DNA of 64,000 nucleotides from Streptomyces sp. NBC_00224 (GTDB lineage: Bacteria; Actinomycetota; Actinomycetes; Streptomycetales; Streptomycetaceae). Position 1 is the stretch's first letter; every line of letters starts with the position of its first letter. A model generated the notes under the pieces. It was not told the DNA's origin, ran no database searches, and saw only the letters and a program-made list of their open reading frames with translations. The stretch spans positions 5,619,501 to 5,683,500 of the forward strand of contig NZ_CP108106.1 in assembly GCF_041435195.1 (NCBI RefSeq), written 5' to 3'. The translations under genes were made by a program, and so were the position numbers. Shown here piece by piece: positions 51,153-60,047 of this stretch.

Positions 51153-52581
51153 CGAGGTAACCCTCCAGACCGTGCCGGCCGCCCTCGCGGCCGAAGCCCG
51201 ACTCCTTGTAGCCGCCGAAGGGCGAGGTCGGGTCGAACTTGTTGAACGTGTTGGCCCACACGACACCCGCCCGGAGCTTGCCCGCGACCGCGAGGATGCG
51301 CGAGCCCTTCTCCGTCCAGATGCCCGCCGACAGGCCGTACTGGCTGTTGTTGGCCTTGGCGACGGCCTCGTCCGGCGTACGGAACGACAGCACCGAGAGG
51401 ACCGGGCCGAAGATCTCGTCGCGGGCGATGGTGTGCGCCTGGGTGACGTTGGTGAACAGCGTCGGGGCGAACCAGTAGCCGGCGGACGGGAGCTCGCACG
51501 CCGGGGACCAGCGCTCGGCGCCCTCGGCCTCGCCGGTCTCGGCGAGCGCGGTGATCCGGGCCAACTGCTCGGCCGAGTTGATGGCGCCGATGTCCGTGTT
51601 CTTGTCCAGCGGGTCGCCGAGGCGGAGCGTGGACAGACGGCGCTTCAGCGCGTCGAGCAGCTCGTCCTGGATCGACTCCTGGACCAGCAGGCGCGAGCCC
51701 GCGCAGCAGACCTGGCCCTGGTTGAAGAAGATGCCGTTGACGATGCCCTCGACGGCCTGGTCGATCGGGGCGTCGTCGAAGACGATGTTGGCGCCCTTGC
51801 CGCCCAGCTCCAGGGTGACCTTCTTGTCGGTGCCGGCGACGTGGCGGGCGATCTTCTTGCCCACGGCGGTCGAACCGGTGAAGGCGACCTTGTTGACGTC
51901 CGGGTGCTCGACGAGGGCCGCGCCCGCGTCGCCGTACCCGGTGAGGATGTTGACGACGCCCTTGGGCAGGCCCGCCTGGCGGCAGATGTCCGCGAAGAAC
52001 AGGGCGGTCAGCGGGGTCGTCTCGGCGGGCTTGAGCACGACCGTGTTGCCGGTCGCGAGCGCCGGGGCGATCTTCCACGCCAGCATCAGGAGCGGGAAGT
52101 TCCAGGGAATGACCTGGCCGGCGACGCCCAGCGGCTTCGGGTTGGCGCCGTAGCCCGCGTGGTCGAGCTTGTCCGCCCAGCCCGCGTAGTAGAAGAAGTG
52201 CGCGGCGACCAGCGGGAGGTCCGCGTCGCGGGTCTCCTTGATCGGCTTGCCGTTGTCCAGGGTCTCCAGGACGGCCAGCTCGCGGCTGCGCTCCTGGATG
52301 ATCCGGGCGATACGGAAGAGGTACTTGGCGCGCTCGGAGCCGGGCAGCGCCGACCACTTCTCGAACGCCTTGCGGGCGGCCTTCACGGCCCGGTCCACGT
52401 CCGCCTCGCCCGCCTGGGCGACCTCGGACAGGACTTCCTCCGACGAGGGGCTGACGGTCTTGAAGACCTTGCCGTCGGCCGCGTCGACGAACTCGCCGTC
52501 GATGAACAGACCGTACGAAGGCGCGATGTCGACGACAGAACGGGATTCCGGCGCCGGTGCGTACTCGAATACAGATGCCAT
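51145..52581 (-). CDS. Aldehyde dehydrogenase, catalytic partner
   Basis: This 478-residue NAD(P)-dependent aldehyde dehydrogenase has VIPWNFPLLMLAWKIAPAL, VAFTGSTAVGKK, the general base in VTLELGGKGANIVF and the catalytic Cys in FFNQGQVCCAGSR. PTLFTNV and ARDEIFGPVLSV follow, and the C-terminus is GFGREGGRHGLEGYLDV. It lies five bases after deoC and overlaps the truncated ALDH. DeoC releases acetaldehyde, so this enzyme most simply oxidises acetaldehyde to acetate. It is under the deoC operator. Confidence 0.93.
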   Translation of the reverse strand: MASVFEYAPAPESRSVVDIAPSYGLFIDGEFVDAADGKVFKTVSPSSEEVLSEVAQAGEADVDRAVKAARKAFEKWSALPGSERAKYLFRIARIIQERSRELAVLETLDNGKPIKETRDADLPLVAAHFFYYAGWADKLDHAGYGANPKPLGVAGQVIPWNFPLLMLAWKIAPALATGNTVVLKPAETTPLTALFFADICRQAGLPKGVVNILTGYGDAGAALVEHPDVNKVAFTGSTAVGKKIARHVAGTDKKVTLELGGKGANIVFDDAPIDQAVEGIVNGIFFNQGQVCCAGSRLLVQESIQDELLDALKRRLSTLRLGDPLDKNTDIGAINSAEQLARITALAETGEAEGAERWSPACELPSAGYWFAPTLFTNVTQAHTIARDEIFGPVLSVLSFRTPDEAVAKANNSQYGLSAGIWTEKGSRILAVAGKLRAGVVWANTFNKFDPTSPFGGYKESGFGREGGRHGLEGYLDV

Positions 52582-52586
52582 GGTGA

Positions 52587-53549
52587 TCAGTCCACCGTCA
52601 CGTAGTCGGGGCCGGAGTAGCGGCCGGTCGCCAGCTTCTGACGCTGCATCAGCAGGTCGTTGAGCAGCGAGGAGGCGCCGAAGCGGAACCAGTGGTTGTC
52701 CAGCCAGTCCTCGCCCACGGTCTCGTTGACCAGGACCAGGAACTTGATGGCGTCCTTGGTCGAGCGGATACCGCCGGCGGGCTTCACGCCGACCTGGATG
52801 CCGGTCTGGGCGCGGTAGTCGCGCACGGCCTCAAGCAGGACCAGGGTGTTGGGGGGCGTCGCGTTCACCGCGACCTTGCCGGTCGACGTCTTGATGAAGT
52901 CGGCGCCGGCCATCATGCCGAGCCAGGAGGCGCGGCGGATGTTGTCGTACGTGGAGAGCTCGCCGGTCTCGAAGATGACCTTGAGGCGGGCCTTGTCGCC
53001 GCACTCGGCCCGGACGGCCGCGATCTCCTCGTACACCTTGAGGTAGTGGCCGGCCAGGAACGCGCCCCGGTCGATCACCATGTCGATCTCGTCGGCGCCG
53101 GCGGCCACCGCGTCGCGCACGTCCGCGAGCTTGACCGGGAGGGCGGCGCGGCCCGCGGGGAAGGCCGTGGCGACGGACGCGACCTTCACGTCCGACCCCT
53201 TCAGGACCTCCTTGGCGGTGGCCACCATGTCGGGGTAGACGCAGACGGCCGCAGTGGCCGGGGTGGTGCGGTCGAGCGGGTCGGGGTGGACGGCCTTGGC
53301 GGCGAGCGCCCGGACCTTGCCCGGGGTGTCCGCGCCTTCGAGCGTCGTCAGGTCGATCATCGAAATGGCCAGGTCGATGGCGTACGCCTTGGCCGTCGTC
53401 TTGATCGAACGAGTGCCGAGGGACGCGGCGCGCGCTTCCAGGCCCACCGGATCGATGCCGGGGAGCCCGTGGAGGAAGCGGCGCAGAGCCGCGTCCGACG
53501 CGGTCGCGTCGGCGAGGGCAGCTGCAGGTGCATTGGTGGGCATGGTCAC
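52587..53549 (-). CDS. deoC: Deoxyribose-phosphate aldolase
   Basis: This 320-residue class I aldolase splits deoxyribose-5-phosphate to glyceraldehyde-3-phosphate and acetaldehyde. Motifs are AISMIDLTTLEG, AVCVYPDMV, VASVATAFPAGR, DEIDMVIDRGAFLAG and LKVIFETGEL. The Schiff-base Lys lies in FIKTSTGK, and VGVKPAGGIRS follows. It has a longer N-terminus (about 60 residues) than E. coli DeoC. GTG 53549 is preferred because -10 TATGCT ends six bases upstream (leaderless). ATG 53543 is the alternative. It is the first gene of deoC-ALDH-ALDH'. Confidence 0.94.
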   Translation of the reverse strand: MTMPTNAPAAALADATASDAALRRFLHGLPGIDPVGLEARAASLGTRSIKTTAKAYAIDLAISMIDLTTLEGADTPGKVRALAAKAVHPDPLDRTTPATAAVCVYPDMVATAKEVLKGSDVKVASVATAFPAGRAALPVKLADVRDAVAAGADEIDMVIDRGAFLAGHYLKVYEEIAAVRAECGDKARLKVIFETGELSTYDNIRRASWLGMMAGADFIKTSTGKVAVNATPPNTLVLLEAVRDYRAQTGIQVGVKPAGGIRSTKDAIKFLVLVNETVGEDWLDNHWFRFGASSLLNDLLMQRQKLATGRYSGPDYVTVD

Positions 53550-53561
53550 CAGATGAGCATA

Positions 53562-53575
53562 TCTACGCGCGTAGC
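53562..53575. promoter_or_regulatory. Nucleoside-regulon operator before deoC
   Basis: TCTACGCGCGTAGC, 13 of 14 bases of the palindrome (read on the plus strand). It abuts the minus-strand -10 TATGCT (53561-53556) directly. Confidence 0.8.
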
Positions 53576-53630
53576 GTCCTGTACAGCCCCGCTGACCAGG
53601 GCCGCTTTGGAACGCAGGCTTCCGGTCCCT

Positions 53631-53646
53631 GTCACGCCGCTGTGAC
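53631..53646. promoter_or_regulatory. Possible second AfsQ1-type site
   Basis: GTCAC-GCCGCT-GTGAC fits the GTnAC-N6-GTnAC pattern and is also palindromic. It lies 142 bp before the exported protein gene at 53788 and 82 bp upstream of deoC. One chance match in a window of this size is not surprising. Confidence 0.3.
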
Positions 53647-53787
53647 GCGGCGCGGACAGCTCCGGCGAACAAGATCACTAATTTTGTCGATGCAGCCCGC
53701 CGAAGCCTCCAACGGCCCCACCCGAACGAGAACACAGCGGCATGCGGCTCTTCGCTTCCTCCACCCCTTGTCTCCTCGGGAGTCGTC

Positions 53788-55242
53788 ATGCGTAACGCCC
53801 TCCGCACCGCCCTCGCCACCGCGGTCGTCGCCGGTGTCGCCCTCACCCCGGTCGTCACCGCGACCACCGCGCTCGCCGCGCCGACCGCCTCCGCCGCCAA
53901 GACCACGACGGAGAACCGTTACTCCGGCTACCCCGTCCACCTCGCCAAGGGCTATGTCGCCGTGCTGCGCAACCGCGTCTCCGACGGCGGTCCGGAGGCC
54001 TGGATCCGCGCGGTGAAGCCCGACTGGCAGCGCGGCGACGACTACATGGGCCGCCTCATGGCGAAGCTGGACCTGGACAGCAGGAGCGCCACGGTCGACG
54101 GGCTGCGGATGGGCCTGGAGAACGCGGACGGCGATGTTCCGCTCCTCAAGTTCAACGGCGCGGGCGAGAGCCGGACGATCATGTTCCCGGAGCGCAAGAA
54201 CGATGTGGACGGCGTGCTCGTACGGACGGTCCCGCTCAAGGGCGGCCTGACCGCGATGGTCTACCGCTACGGCGGCCGGCACGTCTACTACGGGGCCACC
54301 CTCCTCAAGGGCAAGGACAACGAGGAGATCGGCCACCTCACGGCGGGCGGCGGCCACGCCCGCAAGGACACCAAGGTCTTCAACGGCATCCAGGTCACCC
54401 TCGACTTCCAGGGCAACGTCACCTCGGTCCAGGACCAGGGCAGCGGCGGCCAGGGCCCGACCACCCCGGTCGGCACGGACCTCGGCAAGCGCAAGCTGGC
54501 CGACGGCACGTACGGCGAGCTGTGGAAGAAGAGCGCGGGCTGGTACGTCCTGGAGCTCTCCGCCAAGGACGGCAAGCCGCGCGGCTCCGTCACCGCGGGC
54601 GGCCCCAAGGGCCAGGCCGAGAACGGCGACCAGGTCGGCGGCATGTGGGTCGGCCTCAACAACGCGGGCAAGGTGGGCTCCTGGCTCAACCCGTCGGGCG
54701 GCTTCGACGCGGGTGACGTCGAGTACACCAAGGGCTGCACCGCCTACCGCACCAGCGGCTCCCCGTTCGGCGGTCTGAGCCTGCGGCTGTCCAACGGCCC
54801 CAAGGGCGCGGTCGCCGAGGTGCTGAACGTGAACGACGGCTCGGTGTACGACACCCTCTCCACCGCCGACCACGAGGGCCTCCTGGGCGGTGCCCGGGTC
54901 AAGGACCTGGAGCCGGGCCGCCCGACCTTCCAGATGCGTGTGCACGGCGGCCAGATCCCGTGGGACATCGTGAAGTTCCCGAAGAAGCCGGCCGGCAAGG
55001 ACTGCGCTTCGACCTCCACGACCACCACGACCACCGCGACGACCACCGGCGCCACCGCCCAGACCGCCACCACCGGCACGCAGATCGTCCCCAAGGGCGC
55101 CGTCGCGGCCGGGGCCGAGGTCGAGGGCGGCAAGGGCGGCAACACCGCGCTCGTCGCGGGCGGCGCGGGCCTGGCATCCGTGGGCGTGGCCGGGCTCGGC
55201 TTCTTCGCCGTGCTGCGCCGCCGGGCGGGTGCCCGCGGCTGA
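53788..55242 (+). CDS. Exported surface protein with C-terminal membrane anchor
   Basis: The protein has 484 residues. The Sec signal peptide is TALATAVVAGVALTPVVTATTALAA. A large mature domain is rich in Gly, Asp and beta-strand patterns (NRYSGYPVHLAKGYVAVLRNR; RYGGRHVYYGATLLKGKDNEEIGHL). A Thr/Ala linker of about 25 residues follows. The C-terminal sorting-like region has VPKGAVAAGAEVEGG, one helix (LVAGGAGLASVGVAGLGFFAVL) and RRRAGARG. There is no LAxTG motif, so it is probably membrane-anchored with a long stalk. Two Cys (CTAY, DCAS) may pair. The function is unknown. Confidence 0.8.
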   Translation: MRNALRTALATAVVAGVALTPVVTATTALAAPTASAAKTTTENRYSGYPVHLAKGYVAVLRNRVSDGGPEAWIRAVKPDWQRGDDYMGRLMAKLDLDSRSATVDGLRMGLENADGDVPLLKFNGAGESRTIMFPERKNDVDGVLVRTVPLKGGLTAMVYRYGGRHVYYGATLLKGKDNEEIGHLTAGGGHARKDTKVFNGIQVTLDFQGNVTSVQDQGSGGQGPTTPVGTDLGKRKLADGTYGELWKKSAGWYVLELSAKDGKPRGSVTAGGPKGQAENGDQVGGMWVGLNNAGKVGSWLNPSGGFDAGDVEYTKGCTAYRTSGSPFGGLSLRLSNGPKGAVAEVLNVNDGSVYDTLSTADHEGLLGGARVKDLEPGRPTFQMRVHGGQIPWDIVKFPKKPAGKDCASTSTTTTTTATTTGATAQTATTGTQIVPKGAVAAGAEVEGGKGGNTALVAGGAGLASVGVAGLGFFAVLRRRAGARG

Positions 55243-55256
55243 CGTCCGCCACCCAC

Positions 55257-55290
55257 CGGGGGTGCTGCCACGACCGTGGCGGCACCCCCG
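55257..55290 (+). terminator. Hairpin terminator after surface protein gene
   Basis: A 15-bp stem (55257-55271 with 55276-55290, one G-U pair) with a four-base loop. Confidence 0.8.
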
Positions 55291-55374
55291 TCCGCGTGGG
55301 CTCCGGGACGGGCGGCCGGGCGCGTCCGCGCCCTCTCTCGGCCCCGCTCGAACACGTAGTGCACAATCGGCCCC

Positions 55375-56007
55375 ATGACGAGCCCCACGCCGCCCGCCGA
55401 GCCCACCTACGCCGACCGCGTCTACCGGTCACCCGGCGGTATCGCCGGAGGCGCGCTGCTGCTCGTGCTCGGGCTCTGGCTCGCCGGGGACGCGATCCTG
55501 CGGGGGCACGGCAGCGCCCCCTGGCTTGCCCTGGCCGGGCTGCTCTGCGGCGTGCCGCTGCTCTTCGCGTTCAGCATCCGCCCGGCCGTGTTCGCGGGCG
55601 ACGACCGGATGCGCGTCCGCAACCCGTTCCGGACCATCACCCTGCCGTGGGCGGCGGTCGCGGACGTACGGGCCGGATACTCCAGCGAGGTCTTCGACCA
55701 GAGCGGCACCAAGTACCAGCTGTGGTCGGTCCCCGTCTCGCTGCGCCGGCGCAAGCGCGCCGCCCGCACCCAGGTGCGCAACGCCGCGTCCGACCCGTAC
55801 GGCCGCACCTCGTCGACCGCCGGCGCCGACGAGCAGTCCCGTCTCGCGCCCGCCGACCGCACCATCCGCGAGCTGCGCGAGCTGGCCGAGCGCAACGCCG
55901 GGCGCGAGGGCGCGCAGGGCGGGCCGAGCGTGCGCTGGGCCTACGAGGTCATCGCACCGGCCGTCGCGGGCGCGATCCTGCTGATCGTGCTCCTCGCCAT
56001 CGGCTGA
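55375..56007 (+). CDS. PH-domain-like membrane protein
   Basis: The protein has 210 residues. Two N-terminal helices (GGIAGGALLLVLGLWLAGDA and LALAGLLCGVPLLFAFSI) are followed by a bacterial PH-like domain: RMRVRNPFRTITLPWAAVADVRAGYSSEVF to YQLWSVPVSLRRRKRA. A charged region and a C-terminal helix (VIAPAVAGAILLIVLLAIG) complete it. Such proteins are common in actinobacteria; their role is not known. It converges with the mannosyltransferase-like gene 27 bp away. Confidence 0.78.
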   Translation: MTSPTPPAEPTYADRVYRSPGGIAGGALLLVLGLWLAGDAILRGHGSAPWLALAGLLCGVPLLFAFSIRPAVFAGDDRMRVRNPFRTITLPWAAVADVRAGYSSEVFDQSGTKYQLWSVPVSLRRRKRAARTQVRNAASDPYGRTSSTAGADEQSRLAPADRTIRELRELAERNAGREGAQGGPSVRWAYEVIAPAVAGAILLIVLLAIG

Positions 56008-56034
56008 CACGCCGGTACGGGCCGGGCCGCCGCG

Positions 56035-57249
56035 TCAGGGCGCCCCCGGCCACACAAGGAGCATGTACGCGCCCAGCCACGCCGACGACAGGGCCGCCGC
56101 GCCCAGCATCAGCACGGCCACGTGGCGCCGCGCCCGGGCCAGCGCCACCGCGAGCGGCAGCAGCAGCGGGAAGCCGGGGAGCAGGAAGCGGGCGCGCGGG
56201 AAGTAGACGCCGCCGCTGCCCAGGACGACGAGCAGCAGCACGCCCGAGAAGACCAGCAGCACCAGCGGCTGGCGGTCGCAGAGGCAGAGCAGGAACAGCA
56301 CGCCCGCCAGGATCAGCACGAGCGAGACGATCACCAGGAACAGCGCGGGGAAGCGGTCGTAGACCAGCAGGGTGCGCAGCTCGCGCAGGGTGTCGGCGCC
56401 GCCGTCCCACTCGTTCCGCCACAGCCGCTGGACCGCGAAGTAGCCGTCCCAGCGGCCGAGCCGGACCCCGACCCAGGCGACGAACCCGAACCAGCCCAGC
56501 GGGGCGAGCAGTGCCCCGGTCAGCGGGCCCCGGACGGATCCGCCGCGCCACACCGCCGCCAGGGCCGCCGCCACGACGGCCGCCGCGACCGCGATGCCCG
56601 TCGGCCGGGTCAGCCCCGCCAGCGCGGCCAGCGTCCCGGCCGCCACCCAGCGCCCGGTCAGCACGCAGTACAGCGACCACGCGGCGAGCGCCGTGAACAG
56701 CGATTCGGTGTAGCCCATCCACTGCACGGCGGCCACCGGCAGCGCGCCCCACAGGACCGCCAGGACGGTACCGGCGCGCCGCCCGTACAGCCGGTCCCCG
56801 ACCGCGAAGATCCCCCAGGCCGCGGCCGACGAGCAGAGCACCGCGACGACCAGCCCCACGCTCGCGCGCGAGCCGGGCGTGACGGCGGCGACGGCCTTGA
56901 CCACGGCCGGGTAGAGCGGGAAGAACGCCAGGTTGTTGTGGTCGACCCGGGTGCCGAGCCCGTGGTCGTAGCCGTGGTCGGCGATGCCGAGGTACCAGTG
57001 CGAGTCCCAGGAGGTGGCCAGCGTCGTCCACACACCGTGGTGCTTGAGGTGCGCCCAGTGGGCGAGGACGGCGAGGCCGAGGAGCCGGACGGCGAGGTGA
57101 CCGGCGAGCGCGGGGGCCGCCGCCCGGGCCGCGGCCCGGATGAAACGGGGACCGTCCCCGCTGCCCGGCCCTTGCGGGCTGCGGGCCGCGGGGACGGCAT
57201 GGCGGTCCGTACCGCGGGTACGGGGCGCCGGTGAGGCGATCGGGGGCAC
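56035..57249 (-). CDS. Multi-spanning mannosyltransferase-like membrane protein (PIG-V-like)
   Basis: The protein has 404 residues with nine to eleven predicted helices. The first luminal loop WDSHWYLGIADHGY with a paired DHNNLAFFPLYPAVVK resembles the catalytic loop (WD-x-x-x-Y, F-x-P-L-Y-P) of PIG-V/GT-C mannosyltransferases. GYTESLFTALAAWSLY and AGLTRPTGIAV also fit that family. It would use a lipid-linked sugar on the outer face. The first 40 residues are disordered and basic. The acceptor is unknown. Confidence 0.82.
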   Translation of the reverse strand: MPPIASPAPRTRGTDRHAVPAARSPQGPGSGDGPRFIRAAARAAAPALAGHLAVRLLGLAVLAHWAHLKHHGVWTTLATSWDSHWYLGIADHGYDHGLGTRVDHNNLAFFPLYPAVVKAVAAVTPGSRASVGLVVAVLCSSAAAWGIFAVGDRLYGRRAGTVLAVLWGALPVAAVQWMGYTESLFTALAAWSLYCVLTGRWVAAGTLAALAGLTRPTGIAVAAAVVAAALAAVWRGGSVRGPLTGALLAPLGWFGFVAWVGVRLGRWDGYFAVQRLWRNEWDGGADTLRELRTLLVYDRFPALFLVIVSLVLILAGVLFLLCLCDRQPLVLLVFSGVLLLVVLGSGGVYFPRARFLLPGFPLLLPLAVALARARRHVAVLMLGAAALSSAWLGAYMLLVWPGAP

Positions 57250-57369
57250 GGCGGTGCTCCTGGCTCGGCGGGCTGTTCCGGGCCACCCTTTCTCGGATGA
57301 TCCGGAAAGGGCGCGGGAGGCTGCGCCGGACGCCGTAGGGGGTTCACCTTTACGGGTGCGGTTCCTTCG

Positions 57370-57463
57370 GCTGCGGCCCGGTGGGGGCTGAGCGCGCAGT
57401 TCCCCGCGCCCCTAGGCAGTTAGGGGCGCGGGGAACTGCGCGACAGCCACAGACGGCCCGCAG
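57370..57463. repeat. Inverted repeat (intergenic palindrome family, copy 4)
   Basis: Arms 57370-57413 and 57422-57463 pair around an eight-base loop. The core GCGCAGTTCCCCGCGCCCCT and its complement are nearly adjacent here, the most compact copy in the window. It lies in a 261-bp spacer (57250-57510) without a gene. Confidence 0.88.
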
Positions 57464-57510
57464 ACAACCGCCGGTCCCAAAAAAGGGGGCGCGGGAGAAC
57501 CGCAGGTCGC

Positions 57511-59163
57511 TCAGATACCCGCCGCTGCCGCCAAGTCCCGCTTGATGCCCGCCAGCAGCTCCGCCGCCTTCGTCCGCGCCTCGCCCAGCGCGTCCTGCGA
57601 CGCCACCGGGACCACCACCTCCAGGTAGCACTTGAGCTTGGGCTCCGTGCCGCTCGGGCGGACGATCACCCGGGCGCCTTCGAGGTAGTAGCGCAGACCG
57701 TCGGTCGGCGGGAGTTCCTCGGTGCCCTCGGTGAGGTCCTCGGCCTTGGTGACCGCCAGGCCCGCCAGCGAGGTCGGCGTCTTCTCGCGCAGGCGCCGCA
57801 TCGCGTCGGAGATGACCGACAGGTCATCGACGCGCACCGACAGCTGGTCGGTTGCGTGCAGCCCGTGCCGTACGGCCAGGTCGTCCAGGAGGTCCGGGAG
57901 CGTGCGCCCCTGCTCCTTCAGGACGGACGCGAGCTCCGCGACGAGCAGGGCGGCGGTGATGCCGTCCTTGTCGCGTACGCCCTCGGGGTCGACGCAGTAG
58001 CCCAGCGCCTCCTCGTACCCGTACCGCAGACCGTCCACGCGGGCGATCCACTTGAAGCCCGTCAGGGTCTCCTCGTAGCCCAGACCGGCCGCCTCGGCGA
58101 TCCGGCCGAGCAGCGAGGACGAGACGATCGACTCGGCGAAGACGCCGCTCACGCCCCGGTCGACCAGGTGCTGGGCGAGCAGCGAGCCGACCTCGTCGCC
58201 GCGCAGCATCCGCCAGCCGCCCTCCACCGACGTGTCCGGCACGGCGACCGCGCAGCGGTCCGCGTCCGGGTCGTTGGCGATGATGATGTCCGGGTTGACC
58301 GCGCGGGCCGCCTCGAAGGCGAGGTCCATCGCGCCCGGCTCCTCCGGGTTGGGGAACGCCACGGTCGGGAACGCGGGGTCCGGGTCGGCCTGCTCGGCCA
58401 CCAGCGCGGGCGGCGGGAAGCCGGCCCGGGCGAAGGCCGCCGTCAGGACGTCCTTGCCGACGCCGTGCATGGCCGTGTAGACGACGCGGGCGGTGCGCGG
58501 GGACCCGGGAGTCAGCACCTCGTCCGTACGCGCCAGATAGGCCTCCAGGACCTCGTCGCCCAGCGTCTCCCAGCTGTTCTCGGGGCGGGGGACGTCGGCG
58601 AGCGAGGCGACCGCGGCGATCTCGGCGGCGATCTCGGCGTCGGCGGGCGGCACGATCTGCGAGCCGTCGCCGAGGTAGACCTTGTAGCCGTTGTCGCGCG
58701 GCGGGTTGTGGCTGGCGGTGACCTCGACGCCGGCGACGGCGCCCAGATGCCTTATCGCGTACGCCAGGACGGGCGTCGGCAGCGGGCGCGGCAGCACGGC
58801 GGCCTTCAGGCCCGCGCCGGTCATCACGGCAGCCGTGTCGCGCGCGAAGTCGGCCGACTTGTAGCGCGCGTCGTACCCGATGACGACCAGACCGTCGCCC
58901 TGGCCCTTGGCCTTCAGGTACGCGGCGAGGCCGGCGGCGGCGCGGATGACGACCGAGCGGTTCATCCGCATCGGCCCGGCGCCCAGCTCGCCGCGCAGCC
59001 CGGCGGTGCCGAACTGGAGCGTGCCGGCGAACCGGGCGGCCAGCTCGTCGAGCTCCTCGTTGTCGATGAGCTTGGCCAGCTCCTCGCGCGTCTCGCCGTC
59101 CGGGTCCTCGGCCAGCCAGGCCTTGGCCCGCGCGATCAGGTCCTGCGTCAGGTCCTGCGTCAC
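57511..59163 (-). CDS. Phosphohexomutase/phosphopentomutase (PGM2-like, PmmB)
   Basis: This 550-residue alpha-D-phosphohexomutase-superfamily enzyme has the phospho-Ser loop GVEVTASHNPPRDNGYKVY, the metal loop IIANDPDADRCAVA, the sugar loop TLTGFKWIARV and phosphate binding VRPSGTEPKLKCYLEV. The length fits PGM2-type enzymes, some of which act on ribose- and deoxyribose-1-phosphate. It lies directly after deoD under the nucleoside operator, so phosphopentomutase activity, feeding DeoC, is more likely than a mannose role. The N-terminus has a repeated TQDL (12-bp tandem duplication) right after the GTG. Confidence 0.9.
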   Translation of the reverse strand: MTQDLTQDLIARAKAWLAEDPDGETREELAKLIDNEELDELAARFAGTLQFGTAGLRGELGAGPMRMNRSVVIRAAAGLAAYLKAKGQGDGLVVIGYDARYKSADFARDTAAVMTGAGLKAAVLPRPLPTPVLAYAIRHLGAVAGVEVTASHNPPRDNGYKVYLGDGSQIVPPADAEIAAEIAAVASLADVPRPENSWETLGDEVLEAYLARTDEVLTPGSPRTARVVYTAMHGVGKDVLTAAFARAGFPPPALVAEQADPDPAFPTVAFPNPEEPGAMDLAFEAARAVNPDIIIANDPDADRCAVAVPDTSVEGGWRMLRGDEVGSLLAQHLVDRGVSGVFAESIVSSSLLGRIAEAAGLGYEETLTGFKWIARVDGLRYGYEEALGYCVDPEGVRDKDGITAALLVAELASVLKEQGRTLPDLLDDLAVRHGLHATDQLSVRVDDLSVISDAMRRLREKTPTSLAGLAVTKAEDLTEGTEELPPTDGLRYYLEGARVIVRPSGTEPKLKCYLEVVVPVASQDALGEARTKAAELLAGIKRDLAAAAGI

Positions 59164-59199
59164 GTCGATGAATCCCTTCCGGGTCGGATCAGGGTCAGA

Positions 59200-60024
59200 T
59201 CAGATGCGGTCGAGTACCCGGGTCAGCAGCGAACCCATGCGCGCCGCCGAGTCACGGCCGGCCTGGAGCACCTCTTCGTGGTTGAGGGGCTCGCCGGTCA
59301 GGCCCGCGGCCAGGTTGGTGACCAGGGAGATGCCCAGCACCTCGGCGCCGGCCTCACGGGCCGCGATGGCCTCCAGGACGGTGGACATGCCGACGAGGTC
59401 GCCGCCGAGCACGCGGACCATGTTGATCTCGGCCGGGGTCTCGTAGTGCGGGCCGGGGAACTGGACGTACACGCCCTCTTCGAGGGACGAGTCGACCTCC
59501 TTGCACAGCGCGCGCAGCCGCGGCGAGTACAGGTCGGTCAGGTCCACGAAGTTGGCACCGATGATCGGGGACGCGGCCGTGAGGTTGAGGTGGTCGCTGA
59601 TCAGCACGGGCTGGCCCGGGCGCATGCCCTCGCGCAGACCGCCGCAGCCGTTGGTGAGCACGACGGTCTTGCAGCCGGCGGCGACGGCGGTGCGCACGCC
59701 GTGGGCGACGGCGGCGACGCCGCGGCCCTCGTAGTAGTGCGTACGGCCCAGGAAGACCAGCGCGCGCTTCTCACCGATCTTGTACGAGCGGATCTTGCCG
59801 CCGTGGCCCTCGACGGCGGGCGGCGGGAAGCCGGGGAGCTCGGTGACCGGGAACTCGGCCTCGGGCTCACCGAGCGCGTCGGCGGCCGGAGCCCAGCCGG
59901 AGCCCATCACGAGGGCGACGTCGTGGGTCTCGGCACCGGTCAGCTCGCGCAGGCGGGCGGCGGCGGCGTCGGCGGCGGCGTGGGGGTCGCCCTGGATGTG
60001 GTCCGGAATAACAGATGCGTTCAC
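59200..60024 (-). CDS. deoD: Purine nucleoside phosphorylase (trimeric type)
   Basis: This 274-residue enzyme cleaves inosine/guanosine forms to base and (deoxy)ribose-1-phosphate. Motifs are [28 protein letters not shown] with the phosphate-binding His, [40 protein letters not shown] and [12 protein letters not shown] (base-site Asn). GTG 60024 follows -10 TACCCT by six bases with no ribosome site, so it is probably leaderless. It is named after the trimeric mycobacterial enzyme. The operator lies 24 bp upstream and the phosphomutase gene follows 36 bp downstream. Confidence 0.94.
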   Translation of the reverse strand: MNASVIPDHIQGDPHAAADAAAARLRELTGAETHDVALVMGSGWAPAADALGEPEAEFPVTELPGFPPPAVEGHGGKIRSYKIGEKRALVFLGRTHYYEGRGVAAVAHGVRTAVAAGCKTVVLTNGCGGLREGMRPGQPVLISDHLNLTAASPIIGANFVDLTDLYSPRLRALCKEVDSSLEEGVYVQFPGPHYETPAEINMVRVLGGDLVGMSTVLEAIAAREAGAEVLGISLVTNLAAGLTGEPLNHEEVLQAGRDSAARMGSLLTRVLDRI

Positions 60025-60047
60025 GCGACGAGGGTAACCGCTGGATT

